Positions 28,664 to 42,000 of a stretch of DNA of 64,000 nt are shown here, piece by piece. The DNA lies in assembly GCA_039105265.1 (NCBI GenBank), contig JAPFFF010000005.1, forward strand, positions 7,487,501-7,551,500, given 5' to 3'. The stretch comes from Tritrichomonas musculus (Eukaryota; Parabasalia; Tritrichomonadida; Tritrichomonadidae). Position 1 is the first letter of the stretch. Each line of letters begins with the position of its first letter. The position numbers and the translations under genes were made by a program. Under the pieces are notes generated by a model. That model searched no databases and had not been told where the DNA came from. It saw only the letters and a list, made by a program, of their open reading frames with translations.

Positions 28664-28728
28664 AGAATTAATATAATACATCGCATTTGATTTATCATTT
28701 ACAGAATGAATTCAATCTGTGGTATGCT
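28424..28728 (+). repeat. Short direct repeat in and after the small gene
   Basis: The 21 bases at 28424-28444 (beginning GAATTCAATCTGTGG) recur exactly at 28708-28728, 45 bases past the stop of the gene. A partial copy of the gene, now non-coding, probably lies downstream. Confidence 0.7.
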
Positions 28729-30084
28729 ATAAATATGCACGGATTATCGAGATCGATTTTAGAGATCGAGATTTTTTTTTTTTCTACTTTTGATATCAGA
28801 ATTTTCAATTAAACTTTTTGATAAATATATGATCGTTAAATAATCTCAAATATTTCATAAAAAAGAATGAATTTTTTGTTTTTCATCTTAAGGGGGGACT
28901 CCCACTTTAAAAAAATAGAAATTTCTCAGATATTTTAAATTATTTATGAAGTATTGAGTATTTTATTGTATATAAAATGGTTTTTAATAATTTTTTTGAT
29001 GTTTTTAAAAAAAAAATTATAAAAAAAATGTGACCCAACCGTCAAATTTAAAATATGCAAATTATTAATATTTAAAGTATTTATGGCTAAATATTTATTT
29101 TATATATAATATGTAATTATATTATTTATTTACTATTTATCAAAAATTATTTAATATTGATTTATTTACATTCAAAGTTAAGAAAAGTGCTCATTTTTTG
29201 AAAAAATATCTTGTGGGTTTTATTTTGAAAGATGTACTTAATATATTTCTTATTCCATGCTTGGAACTTTAAGTCATCATGTGATTTATATAATATTAAA
29301 AAATCAGTCTAATATTTTAATAATTGAAGGACTGCATATATAATTAAATCCATATCTTTTTTTAAGCCCAACATTAGAACATAAGAAAATTTGTTTTGAT
29401 CATTTATTGAACATATTTGGCTCAATTTACTCAGTATATTGCCATATATATTATATACTAAATTTATTAAATGTAAAAAAGATGGTCATGCAATCAATGG
29501 CTAAATCATATTTGTTTTAAACAAATATTAGAATGTAAAAGATCATTAAAAGGAATTTGATTCATTTTCACTCTGAAAATAAATTTAATATTCATTATAA
29601 TACAAAATACATCCTTTTTACCCTTGATATCAAGCGTAAATTTCTAAATATATATTATATACAATTAAAAAATTATGAAAATAAATAGAGAAATTCACAA
29701 AAATATTGTTTTTTATCATATATTTGATGAAATATATTAATAAAATATATAATAATTTTGGAAAAACAAACAATTTTAGAAATTGACGGTTATCCATAAA
29801 ATAATTGTCCATTACGATCAAAAAAATTCTGAAGTTTATTTTTTTTTCCAATGTTTCTTTACCAAATAAAATCAGAATATTATAAACGATGATATCTAAA
29901 TAATTACCATATAAAATTAAAATAGTTTAAGAAATGAATATACCTATAAATATAAGTTATAAATTTTAAAAATATAGTTAAATTTTAAAAAACCTTAGTT
30001 ATCCACTTCAATTTTGCACTTTTGGAAATTTTTTTTTTTTCAATAGTAAAATTTTGAAAATTTTATCATATCTTTTTTTGTTTC
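28729..30084. other. AT-rich intergenic region
   Basis: About 1.35 kb of very AT-rich sequence upstream of the giant kinase-Sel1 gene. No supported gene is seen. The last 20 bases contain the initiator of that gene. Confidence 0.5.
30066..30075 (+). promoter_or_regulatory. Initiator of the giant kinase-Sel1 gene
   Basis: TCATATCTTT lies 10-19 bases before the ATG at 30085 and matches the trichomonad initiator. A closely similar TCACATATCT precedes the third kinase-Sel1 gene (minus strand, start 61778). Confidence 0.5.
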
Positions 30085-33000
30085 ATGAAACAAGTAATGA
30101 CATCAACTTTGTCTTTTCGGAATGTTCCAAAAAATATTCTTGATGGCATTGAAAATCAAACCATTAAAGAACTTTATTCAAAGTTCAACTTTTTATATTT
30201 TTCATTTCAAAGATATAGTGAACAAGAAAGAAAAGATAATCAAGAATCCATCATAAATCTTTTATTTTATTCATTAAAAGATTTTAAATTTGTTACAGTT
30301 AATTTTCAAAACATTCAAACACAAATTAATAATACAAAATCAGAAAGTGAACATATTTTAACTGATATCGATGCATTCTTTTGTACAGAAGAAAACTGTA
30401 TTATTATTCAACAAATTAATCTTTCAACGATCAAGTCATTAATATCTAGACTTCAAGAAAAAAAAGTAGTAATTTTAAATACTGGTTTAGAATTTGATAT
30501 ATTTAAAGATTCACAAAATGAGCAAAATTTGAGAGAAGAGATCAACAGTTTTTGTTCGAAATTTATATCAGAAATCAACAAAAACGATTTTGTTAAGGCA
30601 ACAATTTCACCTATTGCAGGATATGTTATTCGAAGGTTCTTTTATCCAAGTCATTATTTCAGTGATTCATCATTTTTCAATTTTTTTGATGAATACAAAA
30701 GGAAAGAAGAAAACATGAAAACGAAACTTTATAAAATGATATTTCAATGCCCTAATATAGTTCAATTTGTTTATCAATTCAATCAAATCATTCAAGAAAT
30801 GAAATCCGAAATCATCGATGACGAAAAAGTGAACAAAACAACTGAATTTAAATTTGAAGACTTTATTAAATTACGTTCAATATTCACAAATCAAGCAGGC
30901 AAATATTATCTTGTTATTCATCTTAAAAGTTTCCACATCTTTATGATGAAAGAATTATGGATTGCAAATCAGCCTAAACGAGAAATTGATTTCGTTGAAA
31001 ATTTCTCGCATCGATGTTTTACACGATTTTATGGATTTATCAAAGAAGGAGAATCAATAAAAGCAATTATTTATGAATACATGTGCAACGGGACACTGAA
31101 AGAATACATAAGTAAAGCAGATCCAATATTCTCATTAATTACGATGGTTCGACTTTTTGAAGGCATTGAGTATCTATATTCAAAAAGATTAATTCATCGA
31201 GATCTCAAACCGTCAAATATCTTACTTGATCACAACTTTCTTCCATACATCTCTGATTTTGAAACTATTCGGGATCCAGGAACAGACGAGCCAATGACGA
31301 ATGACCTTGGTTCTATGTTATATTCATCACCAGAACAAGATAAAGGTGGATATATTTCATTTCCTACAGATATTTATTCATTTGGCCTAATTATTTATTT
31401 TTTATATGAAAAGAAAAATTTTCATTCTAACAATCCATATGATAAAAAAATAAATGAAACAAAAAAAGAAATTTTGTTAAAATCATTGACATCAGAAAAT
31501 CTTAGAGATCTTATTGCTAATTGTGTTGAATTTTCTCAAGAAAAACGATCTTCTTATTCTGAAATCAAATCATCAATCATTCAAGAAATTTACTCAATCA
31601 ATTTTCTTTGTTTATCAAAAGAAACTAATAAAAAGATCGAATTAATTAGACTTATTTATGAAAATATCTTAATTCAACATGATAACAAGGAAGAATTATA
31701 TAACTGGATTTTAGTAATTTTGAAGATGTGCTTTAATTTGTTTAAACTCAAGTGTCACAATTTTGATTCAATACAGGACACATCAAACCAGCTCCTCGAC
31801 TTAGGAGTTCTGTACTTTTTAGGCAAAGGTGTTGAACAGAATTACAATAAAGCGAAAGAATATTTTGAATTATCAGCTAAACAAAATAATTCAAATGCAC
31901 TTTTATATTTAGGAAATCTTTATTATGAAGGTCTAGGTGTTGAACAGAATTACAATAAAGCGAAAGAATATTATGAATTATCAGCTAACCAAAATAATTC
32001 ATATGCACTTTTATATTTAGGAAATCTTTATGCAGAAGGTCTAGGTGTTGAACAGAATTACAATAAAGCGAAAGAATATTATGAATTATCAGCTAAACAA
32101 AATAATTCAAATGCACTTTTATATTTAGGAATTATTTATGCAGAAGGTCTAGGTGTTGAACAGAATTACAATAAAGCGAAAGAATATTATGAATTATCAG
32201 CTAACCAAAATAATTCAAATGCACTTTTAAATTTAGGAAATCTTTATGCAGAAGGTCTAGGTGTTGAACAGAATTACAATAAAGCGAAAGAATATTATGA
32301 ATTATCAGCTAACCAAAATAATTCAAATGCACTTTTAAATTTAGGAAAACTTTATTATGAAGGTCTAGGTGTTGAACAGAATTACAATAAAGCGAAAGAA
32401 TATTATGAATTATCAGCTAACCAAAATAATTCAAATGCACTTTTATATTTAGGAATTATTTATGCAGAAGGTCTAGGTGTTGAACAGAATTACAATAAAG
32501 CGAAAGAATATTTTGAATTATCAGCTAACCAAAATAATTCAAATGCACTTTTAAATTTAGGAAATCTTTATCGTCAAGGTCTAGGTGTTGAACAGAATTA
32601 CAATAAAGCGAAAGAATATTATGAATTATCAGCTAACCAAAATAATTCAAATGCACTTTTAAATTTAGGAAATCTTTATTATGAAGGTCTAGGTGTTGAA
32701 CAGAATTACAATAAAGCGAAAGAATATTATGAATTATCAGCTAACCAAAATAATTCAAATGCACTTTTAAATTTAGGAAAACTTTATTATGAAGGTCTAG
32801 GTGTTGAACAGAATTACAATAAAGCGAAAGAATATTTTGAATTATCAGCTAAACAAAATAATTCAGATGCACTTTTATATTTAGGAAAACTTTATTATGA
32901 AGGTCTAGGTGTTGAACAGAATTACAATAAAGCGAAAGAATATTATGAATTATCAGCTAACCAAAATAATTCAAATGCACTTTTAAATTTAGGAAATCTT

Positions 33001-36000
33001 TATGCAGAAGGTCTAGGTGTTGAACAGAATTACAATAAAGCGAAAGAATATTATGAATTATCAGCTAACCAAAATAATTCAAATGCACTTTTAAATTTAG
33101 GAAAACTTTATTATGAAGGTCTAGGTGTTGAACAGAATTACAATAAAGCGAAAGAATATTATGAATTATCAGCTAACCAAAATAATTCAAATGCACTTTT
33201 ATATTTAGGAATTATTTATGCAGAAGGTCTAGGTGTTGAACAGAATTACAATAAAGCGAAAGAATATTATGAATTATCAGCTAACCAAAATAATTCAAAT
33301 GCACTTTTAAATTTAGGAAATCTTTATCGTCAAGGTCTAGGTGTTGAACAGAATTACAATAAAGCGAAAGAATATTATGAATTATCAGCTAACCAAAATA
33401 ATTCAAATGCACTTTTAAATTTAGGAAATCTTTATCGTCAAGGTCTAGGTGTTGAACAGAATTACAATAAAGCGAAAGAATATTATGAATTATCAGCTAA
33501 ACAAAATAATTCATATGCACTTTTAAATTTAGGAAAACTTTATTATGAAGGTCTAGGTGTTGAACAGAATTACAATAAAGCGAAAGAATATTTTGAATTA
33601 TCAGCTAAACAAAATAATTCAGATGCACTTTTATATTTAGGAAAACTTTATTATGAAGGTCTAGGTGTTGAACAGAATTACAATAAAGCGAAAGAATATT
33701 TTGAATTATCAGCTAAACAAAATAATTCAGATGCACTTTTATATTTAGGAAAACTTTATTATGAAGGTCTAGGTGTTGAACAGAATTACAATAAAGCGAA
33801 AGAATATTTTGAATTATCAGCTAACCAAAATAATTCAAATGCACTTTTATATTTAGGAAAACTTTATTATGAAGGTCTAGGTGTTGAACAGAATTACAAT
33901 AAAGCGAAAGAATATTATGAATTATCAGCTAAACAAAATAATTCAGATGCACTTTTATATTTAGGAAAACTTTATTATGAAGGTCTAGGTGTTGAACAGA
34001 ATTACAATAAAGCGAAAGAATATTATGAATTATCAGCTAACCAAAATAATTCAAATGCACTTTTAAATTTAGGAAATCTTTATCGTCAAGGTCTAGGTGT
34101 TGAACAGAATTACAATAAAGCGAAAGAATATTATGAATTATCAGCTAAACAAAATAATTCATATGCACTTTTAAATTTAGGAAAACTTTATTATGAAGGT
34201 CTAGGTGTTGAACAGAATTACAATAAAGCGAAAGAATATTATGAATTATCAGCTAACCAAAATAATTCATATGCACTTTTATATTTAGGAATTATTTATG
34301 CAGGAGGTCTAGGTGTTGAACAGAATTACAATAAAGCGAAAGAATATTATGAATTATCAGCTAACCAAAATAATTCAAATGCACTTTTAAATTTAGGAAA
34401 TCTTTATTATGAAGGTCTAGGTGTTGAACAGAATTACAATAAAGCGAAAGAATATTATGAATTATCAGCTAACCAAAATAATTCAAATGCACTTTTATAT
34501 TTAGGAAAACTTTATTATGAAGGTCTAGGTGTTGAACAGAATTACAATAAAGCGAAAGAATATTTTGAATTATCAGCTAAACAAAATAATTCAGATGCAC
34601 TTTTATATTTAGGAATTATTTATGCAGAAGGTCTAGGTGTTGAACAGAATTACAATAAAGCGAAAGAATATTTTGAATTATCAGCTAAACAAAATAATTC
34701 AGATGCACTTTTATATTTAGGAAAACTTTATTATGAAGGTCTAGGTGTTGAACAGAATTACAATAAAGCGAAAGAATATTTTGAATTATCAGCTAAACAA
34801 AATAATTCAAATGCACTTTTATATTTAGGAAAACTTTATTATGAAGGTCTAGGTGTTGAACAGAATTACAATAAAGCGAAAGAATATTATGAATTATCAG
34901 CTAACCAAAATAATTCAAATGCACTTTTATATTTAGGAATTATTTATGCAGAAGGTCTAGGTGTTGAACAGAATTACAATAAAGCGAAAGAATATTATGA
35001 ATTATCAGCTAAACAAAATAATTCATATGCACTTTTATATTTAGGAATTATTTATGCAGAAGGTCTAGGTGTTGAACAGAATTACAATAAAGCGAAAGAA
35101 TATTATGAATTATCAGCTAAACAAAATAATTCAGATGCACTTTTATATTTAGGAAAACTTTATTATGAAGGTCTAGGTGTTGAACAGAATTACAATAAAG
35201 CTAAAGAATATTATGAATTATCAGCTAAACAAAATAATTCAAATGCACTTTTATATTTAGGAATTATTTATGCAGAAGGTCTAGGTGTTGAACAGAATTA
35301 CAATAAAGCGAAAGAATATTATGAATTATCAGCTAAACAAAATAATTCAGATGCACTTTTAAATTTAGGAAATCTTTATTATGAAGGTCTAGGTGTTGAA
35401 CAGAATTACAATAAAGCGAAAGAATATTATGAATTATCAGCTAAACAAAATAATTCAGATGCACTTTTATATTTAGGAAACCTTTATCGTCAAGGTCTAG
35501 GTGTTGAACAGAATTACAATAAAGCGAAAGAATATTATGAATTATCAGCTAAACAAAATAATTCATATGCACTTTTAAATTTAGGAAAACTTTATTATGA
35601 AGGTCTAGGTGTTGAACAGAATTACAATAAAGCGAAAGAATATTTTGAATTATCAGCTAAACAAAATAATTCAAATGCACTTTTATATTTAGGAAATCTT
35701 TATCGTCAAGGTCTAGGTGTTGAACAGAATTACAATAAAGCGAAAGAATATTATGAATTATCAGCTAAACAAAATAATTCATATGCACTTTTAAATTTAG
35801 GAAATCTTTATTATGAAGGTCTAGGTGTTGAACAGAATTACAATAAAGCGAAAGAATATTTTGAATTATCAGCTAAACAAAATAATTCAGATGCACTTTT
35901 ATATTTAGGAATTATTTATGCAGGAGGTCTAGGTGTTGAACAGAATTACAATAAAGCTAAAGAATATTATGAATTATCAGCTAACCAAAATAATTCAGAT

Positions 36001-39000
36001 GCACTTTTATATTTAGGAAAACTTTATTATGAAGGTCTAGGTGTTGAACAGAATTACAATAAAGCGAAAGAATATTTTGAATTATCAGCTAAACAAAATA
36101 ATTCAGATGCACTTTTATATTTAGGAAAACTTTATTATGAAGGTCTAGGTGTTGAACAGAATTACAATAAAGCGAAAGAATATTTTGAATTATCAGCTAA
36201 CCAAAATAATTCAAATGCACTTTTATATTTAGGAAAACTTTATTATGAAGGTCTAGGTGTTGAACAGAATTACAATAAAGCGAAAGAATATTATGAATTA
36301 TCAGCTAACCAAAATAATTCAAATGCACTTTTATATTTAGGAATTATTTATGCAGAAGGTCTAGGTGTTGAACAGAATTACAATAAAGCGAAAGAATATT
36401 TTGAATTATCAGCTAAACAAAATAATTCATATGCACTTTTAAATTTAGGAAAACTTTATTATGAAGGTCTAGGTGTTGAACAGAATTACAATAAAGCGAA
36501 AGAATATTATGAATTATCAGCTAAACAAAATAATTCAAATGCACTTTTATATTTAGGAATTATTTATGCAGAAGGTCTAGGTGTTGAACAGAATTACAAT
36601 AAAGCGAAAGAATATTTTGAATTATCAGCTAAACAAAATAATTCATATGCACTTTTAAATTTAGGAAAACTTTATTATGAAGGTCTAGGTGTTGAACAGA
36701 ATTACAATAAAGCGAAAGAATATTTTGAATTATCAGCTAAACAAAATAATTCAAATGCACTTTTATATTTAGGAAATCTTTATCGTCAAGGTCTAGGTGT
36801 TGAACAGAATTACAATAAAGCGAAAGAATATTATGAATTATCAGCTAAACAAAATAATTCATATGCACTTTTAAATTTAGGAAATCTTTATTATGAAGGT
36901 CTAGGTGTTGAACAGAATTACAATAAAGCGAAAGAATATTTTGAATTATCAGCTAACCAAAATAATTCAAATGTACTTTTATATTTAGGAATTATTTATG
37001 CAGAAGGTCTAGGTGTTGAACAGAATTACAATAAAGCGAAAGAATATTATGAATTATCAGCTAACCAAAATAATTCAAATGCACTTTTAAATTTAGGAAA
37101 TCTTTATTATGAAGGTCTAGGTGTTGAACAGAATTACAATAAAGCGAAAGAATATTATGAATTATCAGCTAACCAAAATAATTCAAATGCGCTTTTAAAT
37201 TTAGGAAAACTTTATTATGAAGGTCTAGGTGTTGAACAGAATTACAATAAAGCGAAAGAATATTATGAATTATCAGCTAACCAAAATAATTCAAATGCAC
37301 TTTTAAATTTAGGAAAACTTTATTATGAAGGTCTAGGTGTTGAACAGAATTACAATAAAGCGAAAGAATATTTTGAATTATCAGCTAAACAAAATAATTC
37401 AAATGCACTTCTATATTTAGGAATTATTTATGCAGAAGGTCTAGGTGTTGAACAGAATTACAATAAAGCGAAAGAATATTATGAATTATCAGCTAACCAA
37501 AATAATTCAAATGCACTTTTATATTTAGGAATTATTTATGCAGAAGGTCTAGGTGTTGAACAGAATTACAATAAAGCGAAAGAATATTATGAATTATCAG
37601 CTAACCAAAATAATTCAGATGCACTTTTATATTTAGGAAATCTTTATTATGAAGGTCTAGGTGTTGAACAGAATTACAATAAAGCGAAAGAATATTTTGA
37701 ATTATCAGCTAACCAAAATAATTCAAATGCACTTCTATATTTAGGAATTTTTTATGCAGAAGGTCTAGGTGTTGAACAGAATTACAATAAAGCGAAAGAA
37801 TATTATGAATTATCAGCTAACCAAAATAATTCAAATGCACTTTTATATTTAGGAATTATTTATGCAGAAGGTCTAGGTGTTGAACAGAATTACAATAAAG
37901 CGAAAGAATATTATGAATTATCAGCTAACCAAAATAATTCAGATGCACTTTTAAATTTAGGAAATCTTTATTATGAAGGTCTAGGTGTTGAACAGAATTA
38001 CAATAAAGCGAAAGAATATTATGAATTATCAGCTAAACAAAATAATTCAAATGCACTTTTATATTTAGGAATTATTTATGCAGAAGGTCTAGGTGTTGAA
38101 CAGAATTACAATAAAGCGAAAGAATATTATGAATTATCAGCTAACCAAAATAATTCAGATGCACTTTTATATTTAGGAAAACTTTATTATGAAGGTCTAG
38201 GTGTTGAACAGAATTACAATAAAGCGAAAGAATATTTTGAATTATCAGCTAAACAAAATAATTCAGATGCACTTTTATATTTAGGAAAACTTTATTATGA
38301 AGGTCTAGGTGTTGAACAGAATTACAATAAAGCGAAAGAATATTATGAATTATCAGCTAAACAAAATAATTCAGATGCACTTTTATATTTAGGAAAACTT
38401 TATTATGAAGGTCTAGGTGTTGAACAGAATTACAATAAAGCGAAAGAATATTTTGAATTATCAGCTAAACAAAATAATTCAAATGCACTTTTATATTTAG
38501 GAAAACTTTATTATGAAGGTCTAGGTGTTGAACAGAATTACAATAAAGCGAAAGAATATTATGAATTATCAGCTAACCAAAATAATTCATATGCACTTTT
38601 ATATTTAGGAATTATTTATGCAGAAGGTCTAGGTGTTGAACAGAATTACAATAAAGCGAAAGAATATTATGAATTATCAGCTAACCAAAATAATTCAAAT
38701 GCACTTTTAAATTTAGGAAATCTTTATGCAGAAGGTCTAGGTGTTGAACAGAATTACAATAAAGCGAAAGAATATTATGAATTATCAGCTAACCAAAATA
38801 ATTCAGATGCACTTTTAAATTTAGGAAATCTTTATTATGAAGGTCTAGGTGTTGAACAGAATTACAATAAAGCGAAAGAATATTATGAATTATCAGCTAA
38901 CCAAAATAATTCAGATGCACTTTTATATTTAGGAAATCTTTATCGTCAAGGTCTAGGTGTTGAACAGAATTACAATAAAGCGAAAGAATATTATGAATTA

Positions 39001-42000
39001 TCAGCTAAACAAAATAATTCAGATGCACTTTTATATTTAGGAAAACTTTATTATGAAGGTCTAGGTGTTGAACAGAATTACAATAAAGCTAAAGAATATT
39101 ATGAATTATCAGCTAAACAAAATAATTCAAATGCACTTTTATATTTAGGAATTATTTATGCAGAAGGTCTAGGTGTTGAACAGAATTACAATAAAGCGAA
39201 AGAATATTTTGAATTATCAGCTAAACAAAATAATTCATATGCACTTTTAAATTTAGGAAAACTTTATTATGAAGGTCTAGGTGTTGAACAGAATTACAAT
39301 AAAGCGAAAGAATATTTTGAATTATCAGCTAAACAAAATAATTCAGATGCACTTTTATATTTAGGAAAACTTTATTATGAAGGTCTAGGTGTTGAACAGA
39401 ATTACAATAAAGCGAAAGAATATTTTGAATTATCAGCTAACCAAAATAATTCAAATGCACTTTTATATTTAGGAAAACTTTATTATGAAGGTCTAGGTGT
39501 TGAACAGAATTACAATAAAGCGAAAGAATATTATGAATTATCAGCTAAACAAAATAATTCAGATGCACTTTTATATTTAGGAAAACTTTATTATGAAGGT
39601 CTAGGTGTTGAACAGAATTACAATAAAGCGAAAGAATATTATGAATTATCAGCTAAACAAAATAATTCAGATGCACTTTTATATTTAGGAAATCTTTATT
39701 ATGAAGGTCTAGGTGTTGAACAGAATTACAATAAAGCGAAAGAATATTATGAATTATCAGCTAAACAAAATAATTCATATGCACTTTTATATTTAGGAAT
39801 TATTTATGCAGAAGGTCTAGGTGTTGAACAGAATTACAATAAAGCGAAAGAATATTTTGAATTATCAGCTAAACAAAATAATTCAGATGCACTTTTATAT
39901 TTAGGAAAACTTTATTATGAAGGTCTAGGTGTTGAACAGAATTACAATAAAGCGAAAGAATATTTTGAATTATCAGCTAAACAAAATAATTCAAATGCAC
40001 TTTTATATTTAGGAATTATTTATGCAGAAGGTCTAGGTGTTGAACAGAATTACAATAAAGCGAAAGAATATTTTGAATTATCAGCTAAACAAAATAATTC
40101 ATATGCACTTTTAAATTTAGGAAAACTTTATTATGAAGGTCTAGGTGTTGAACAGAATTACAATAAAGCGAAAGAATATTTTGAATTATCAGCTAACCAA
40201 AATAATTCAAATGCACTTTTATATTTAGGAATTATTTATGCAGAAGGTCTAGGTGTTGAACAGAATTACAATAAAGCGAAAGAATATTATGAATTATCAG
40301 CTAACCAAAATAATTCAGATGCACTTTTATATTTAGGAAAACTTTATTATGAAGGTCTAGGTGTTGAACAGAATTACAATAAAGCGAAAGAATATTTTGA
40401 ATTATCAGCTAAACAAAATAATTCAGATGCACTTTTATATTTAGGAAAACTTTATTATGAAGGTCTAGGTGTTGAACAGAATTACAATAAAGCGAAAGAA
40501 TATTATGAATTATCAGCTAAACAAAATAATTCAGATGCACTTTTATATTTAGGAAAACTTTATTATGAAGGTCTAGGTGTTGAACAGAATTACAATAAAG
40601 CGAAAGAATATTTTGAATTATCAGCTAAACAAAATAATTCAGATGCACTTTTATATTTAGGAAAACTTTATTATGAAGGTCTAGGTGTTGAACAGAATTA
40701 CAATAAAGCGAAAGAATATTATGAATTATCAGCTAACCAAAATAATTCAAATGCACTTTTAAATTTAGGAATTATTTATGCAGAAGGTCTAGGTGTTGAA
40801 CAGAATTACAATAAAGCGAAAGAATATTATGAATTATCAGCTAACCAAAATAATTCAGATGCACTTTTATATTTAGGAAAACTTTATTATGAAGGTCTAG
40901 GTGTTGAACAGAATTACAATAAAGCGAAAGAATATTTTGAATTATCAGCTAAACAAAATAATTCAAATGCACTTTTATATTTAGGAAAACTTTATTATGA
41001 AGGTCTAGGTGTTGAACAGAATTACAATAAAGCGAAAGAATATTTTGAATTATCAGCTAACCAAAATAATTCAAATGCACTTTTATATTTAGGAATTATT
41101 TATGCAGAAGGTCTAGGTGTTGAACAGAATTACAATAAAGCGAAAGAATATTTTGAATTATCAGCTAAACAAAATAATTCATATGCACTTTTAAATTTAG
41201 GAAAACTTTATCGTCAAGGTCTAGGTGTTGAACAGAATTACAATAAAGCGAAAGAATATTTTGAATTATCAGCTAAACAAAATAATTCAAGTGCACTTTT
41301 TAGTTTAGGAGTTCTTTATGAAGAAGGTCTTGGAGTTCCGAAAGATCTTCCTTTAGCAAAACACTTTTATGAATTATCAGCCAAACAAAATGATCCATCT
41401 GCCTATTTAAATTTGGCACGAATATACATGAACAATAACTTTTGGTCAAAAGATTTAAATAAGGCTAACGAGAATATAGAAAAAGCAGCTCAATTCAATG
41501 ATCCAGATGCGTTTCTAGCATTAGGAAACATGCATTATTTTGGAATTGGGACCAAACAAAATTTCGAAGAGGCAGTCAAAAATTATCAAATAGCAGCAAA
41601 TTTAAATAATTCAGATGCCTATCTAAGATTAGGGGAAATGTACTTATCAGGGAAAGGAGTTGAAAAGGATTTGATTAAAGGGAGAAAATATTACGAATAT
41701 TCAGCTCAATTAAATAATTCAGCAGCTCTTCATCGTTTAAGTATTTTATATTCTCTTGGTAATATTTTTGACACTGATATTTCAAAGGCCATTAAATATT
41801 TAAATAAATGCAAAGAAAACAGATTTGTAACAAACAAAACTCATAAATATATATATAACGCAACTTTAATATCAAAAGACTACAATTATTTCTATTACCG
41901 ATCAATGAATGATCTTGGATTAATTTATCTGACAGCTTTCGATGATATTGAAAAAGCGATTGACAATATTAAAAAGTCAGCATTTGGTGAATATCCATTT

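Larger units (their letters stand above)
23625..28728. mobile_element. Decayed Maverick region (second lineage)
   Basis: The region holds a broken capsid gene, a broken minor-capsid-like gene, a small amphipathic protein and two copies of a small unknown gene, all in Maverick style but different from the intact element 1 kb away. A transposase-like remnant, a 40-T run and a GC-rich island interrupt it. No terminal repeats could be found, so the limits are approximate. No integrase, ATPase or polymerase is recognisable. Confidence 0.55.

Noticed and set aside
31831-41290. CRISPR-like array
   Set aside because: The regular 108-base repeats are a continuous coding sequence for Sel1 repeats without unique spacers, in a eukaryotic context.
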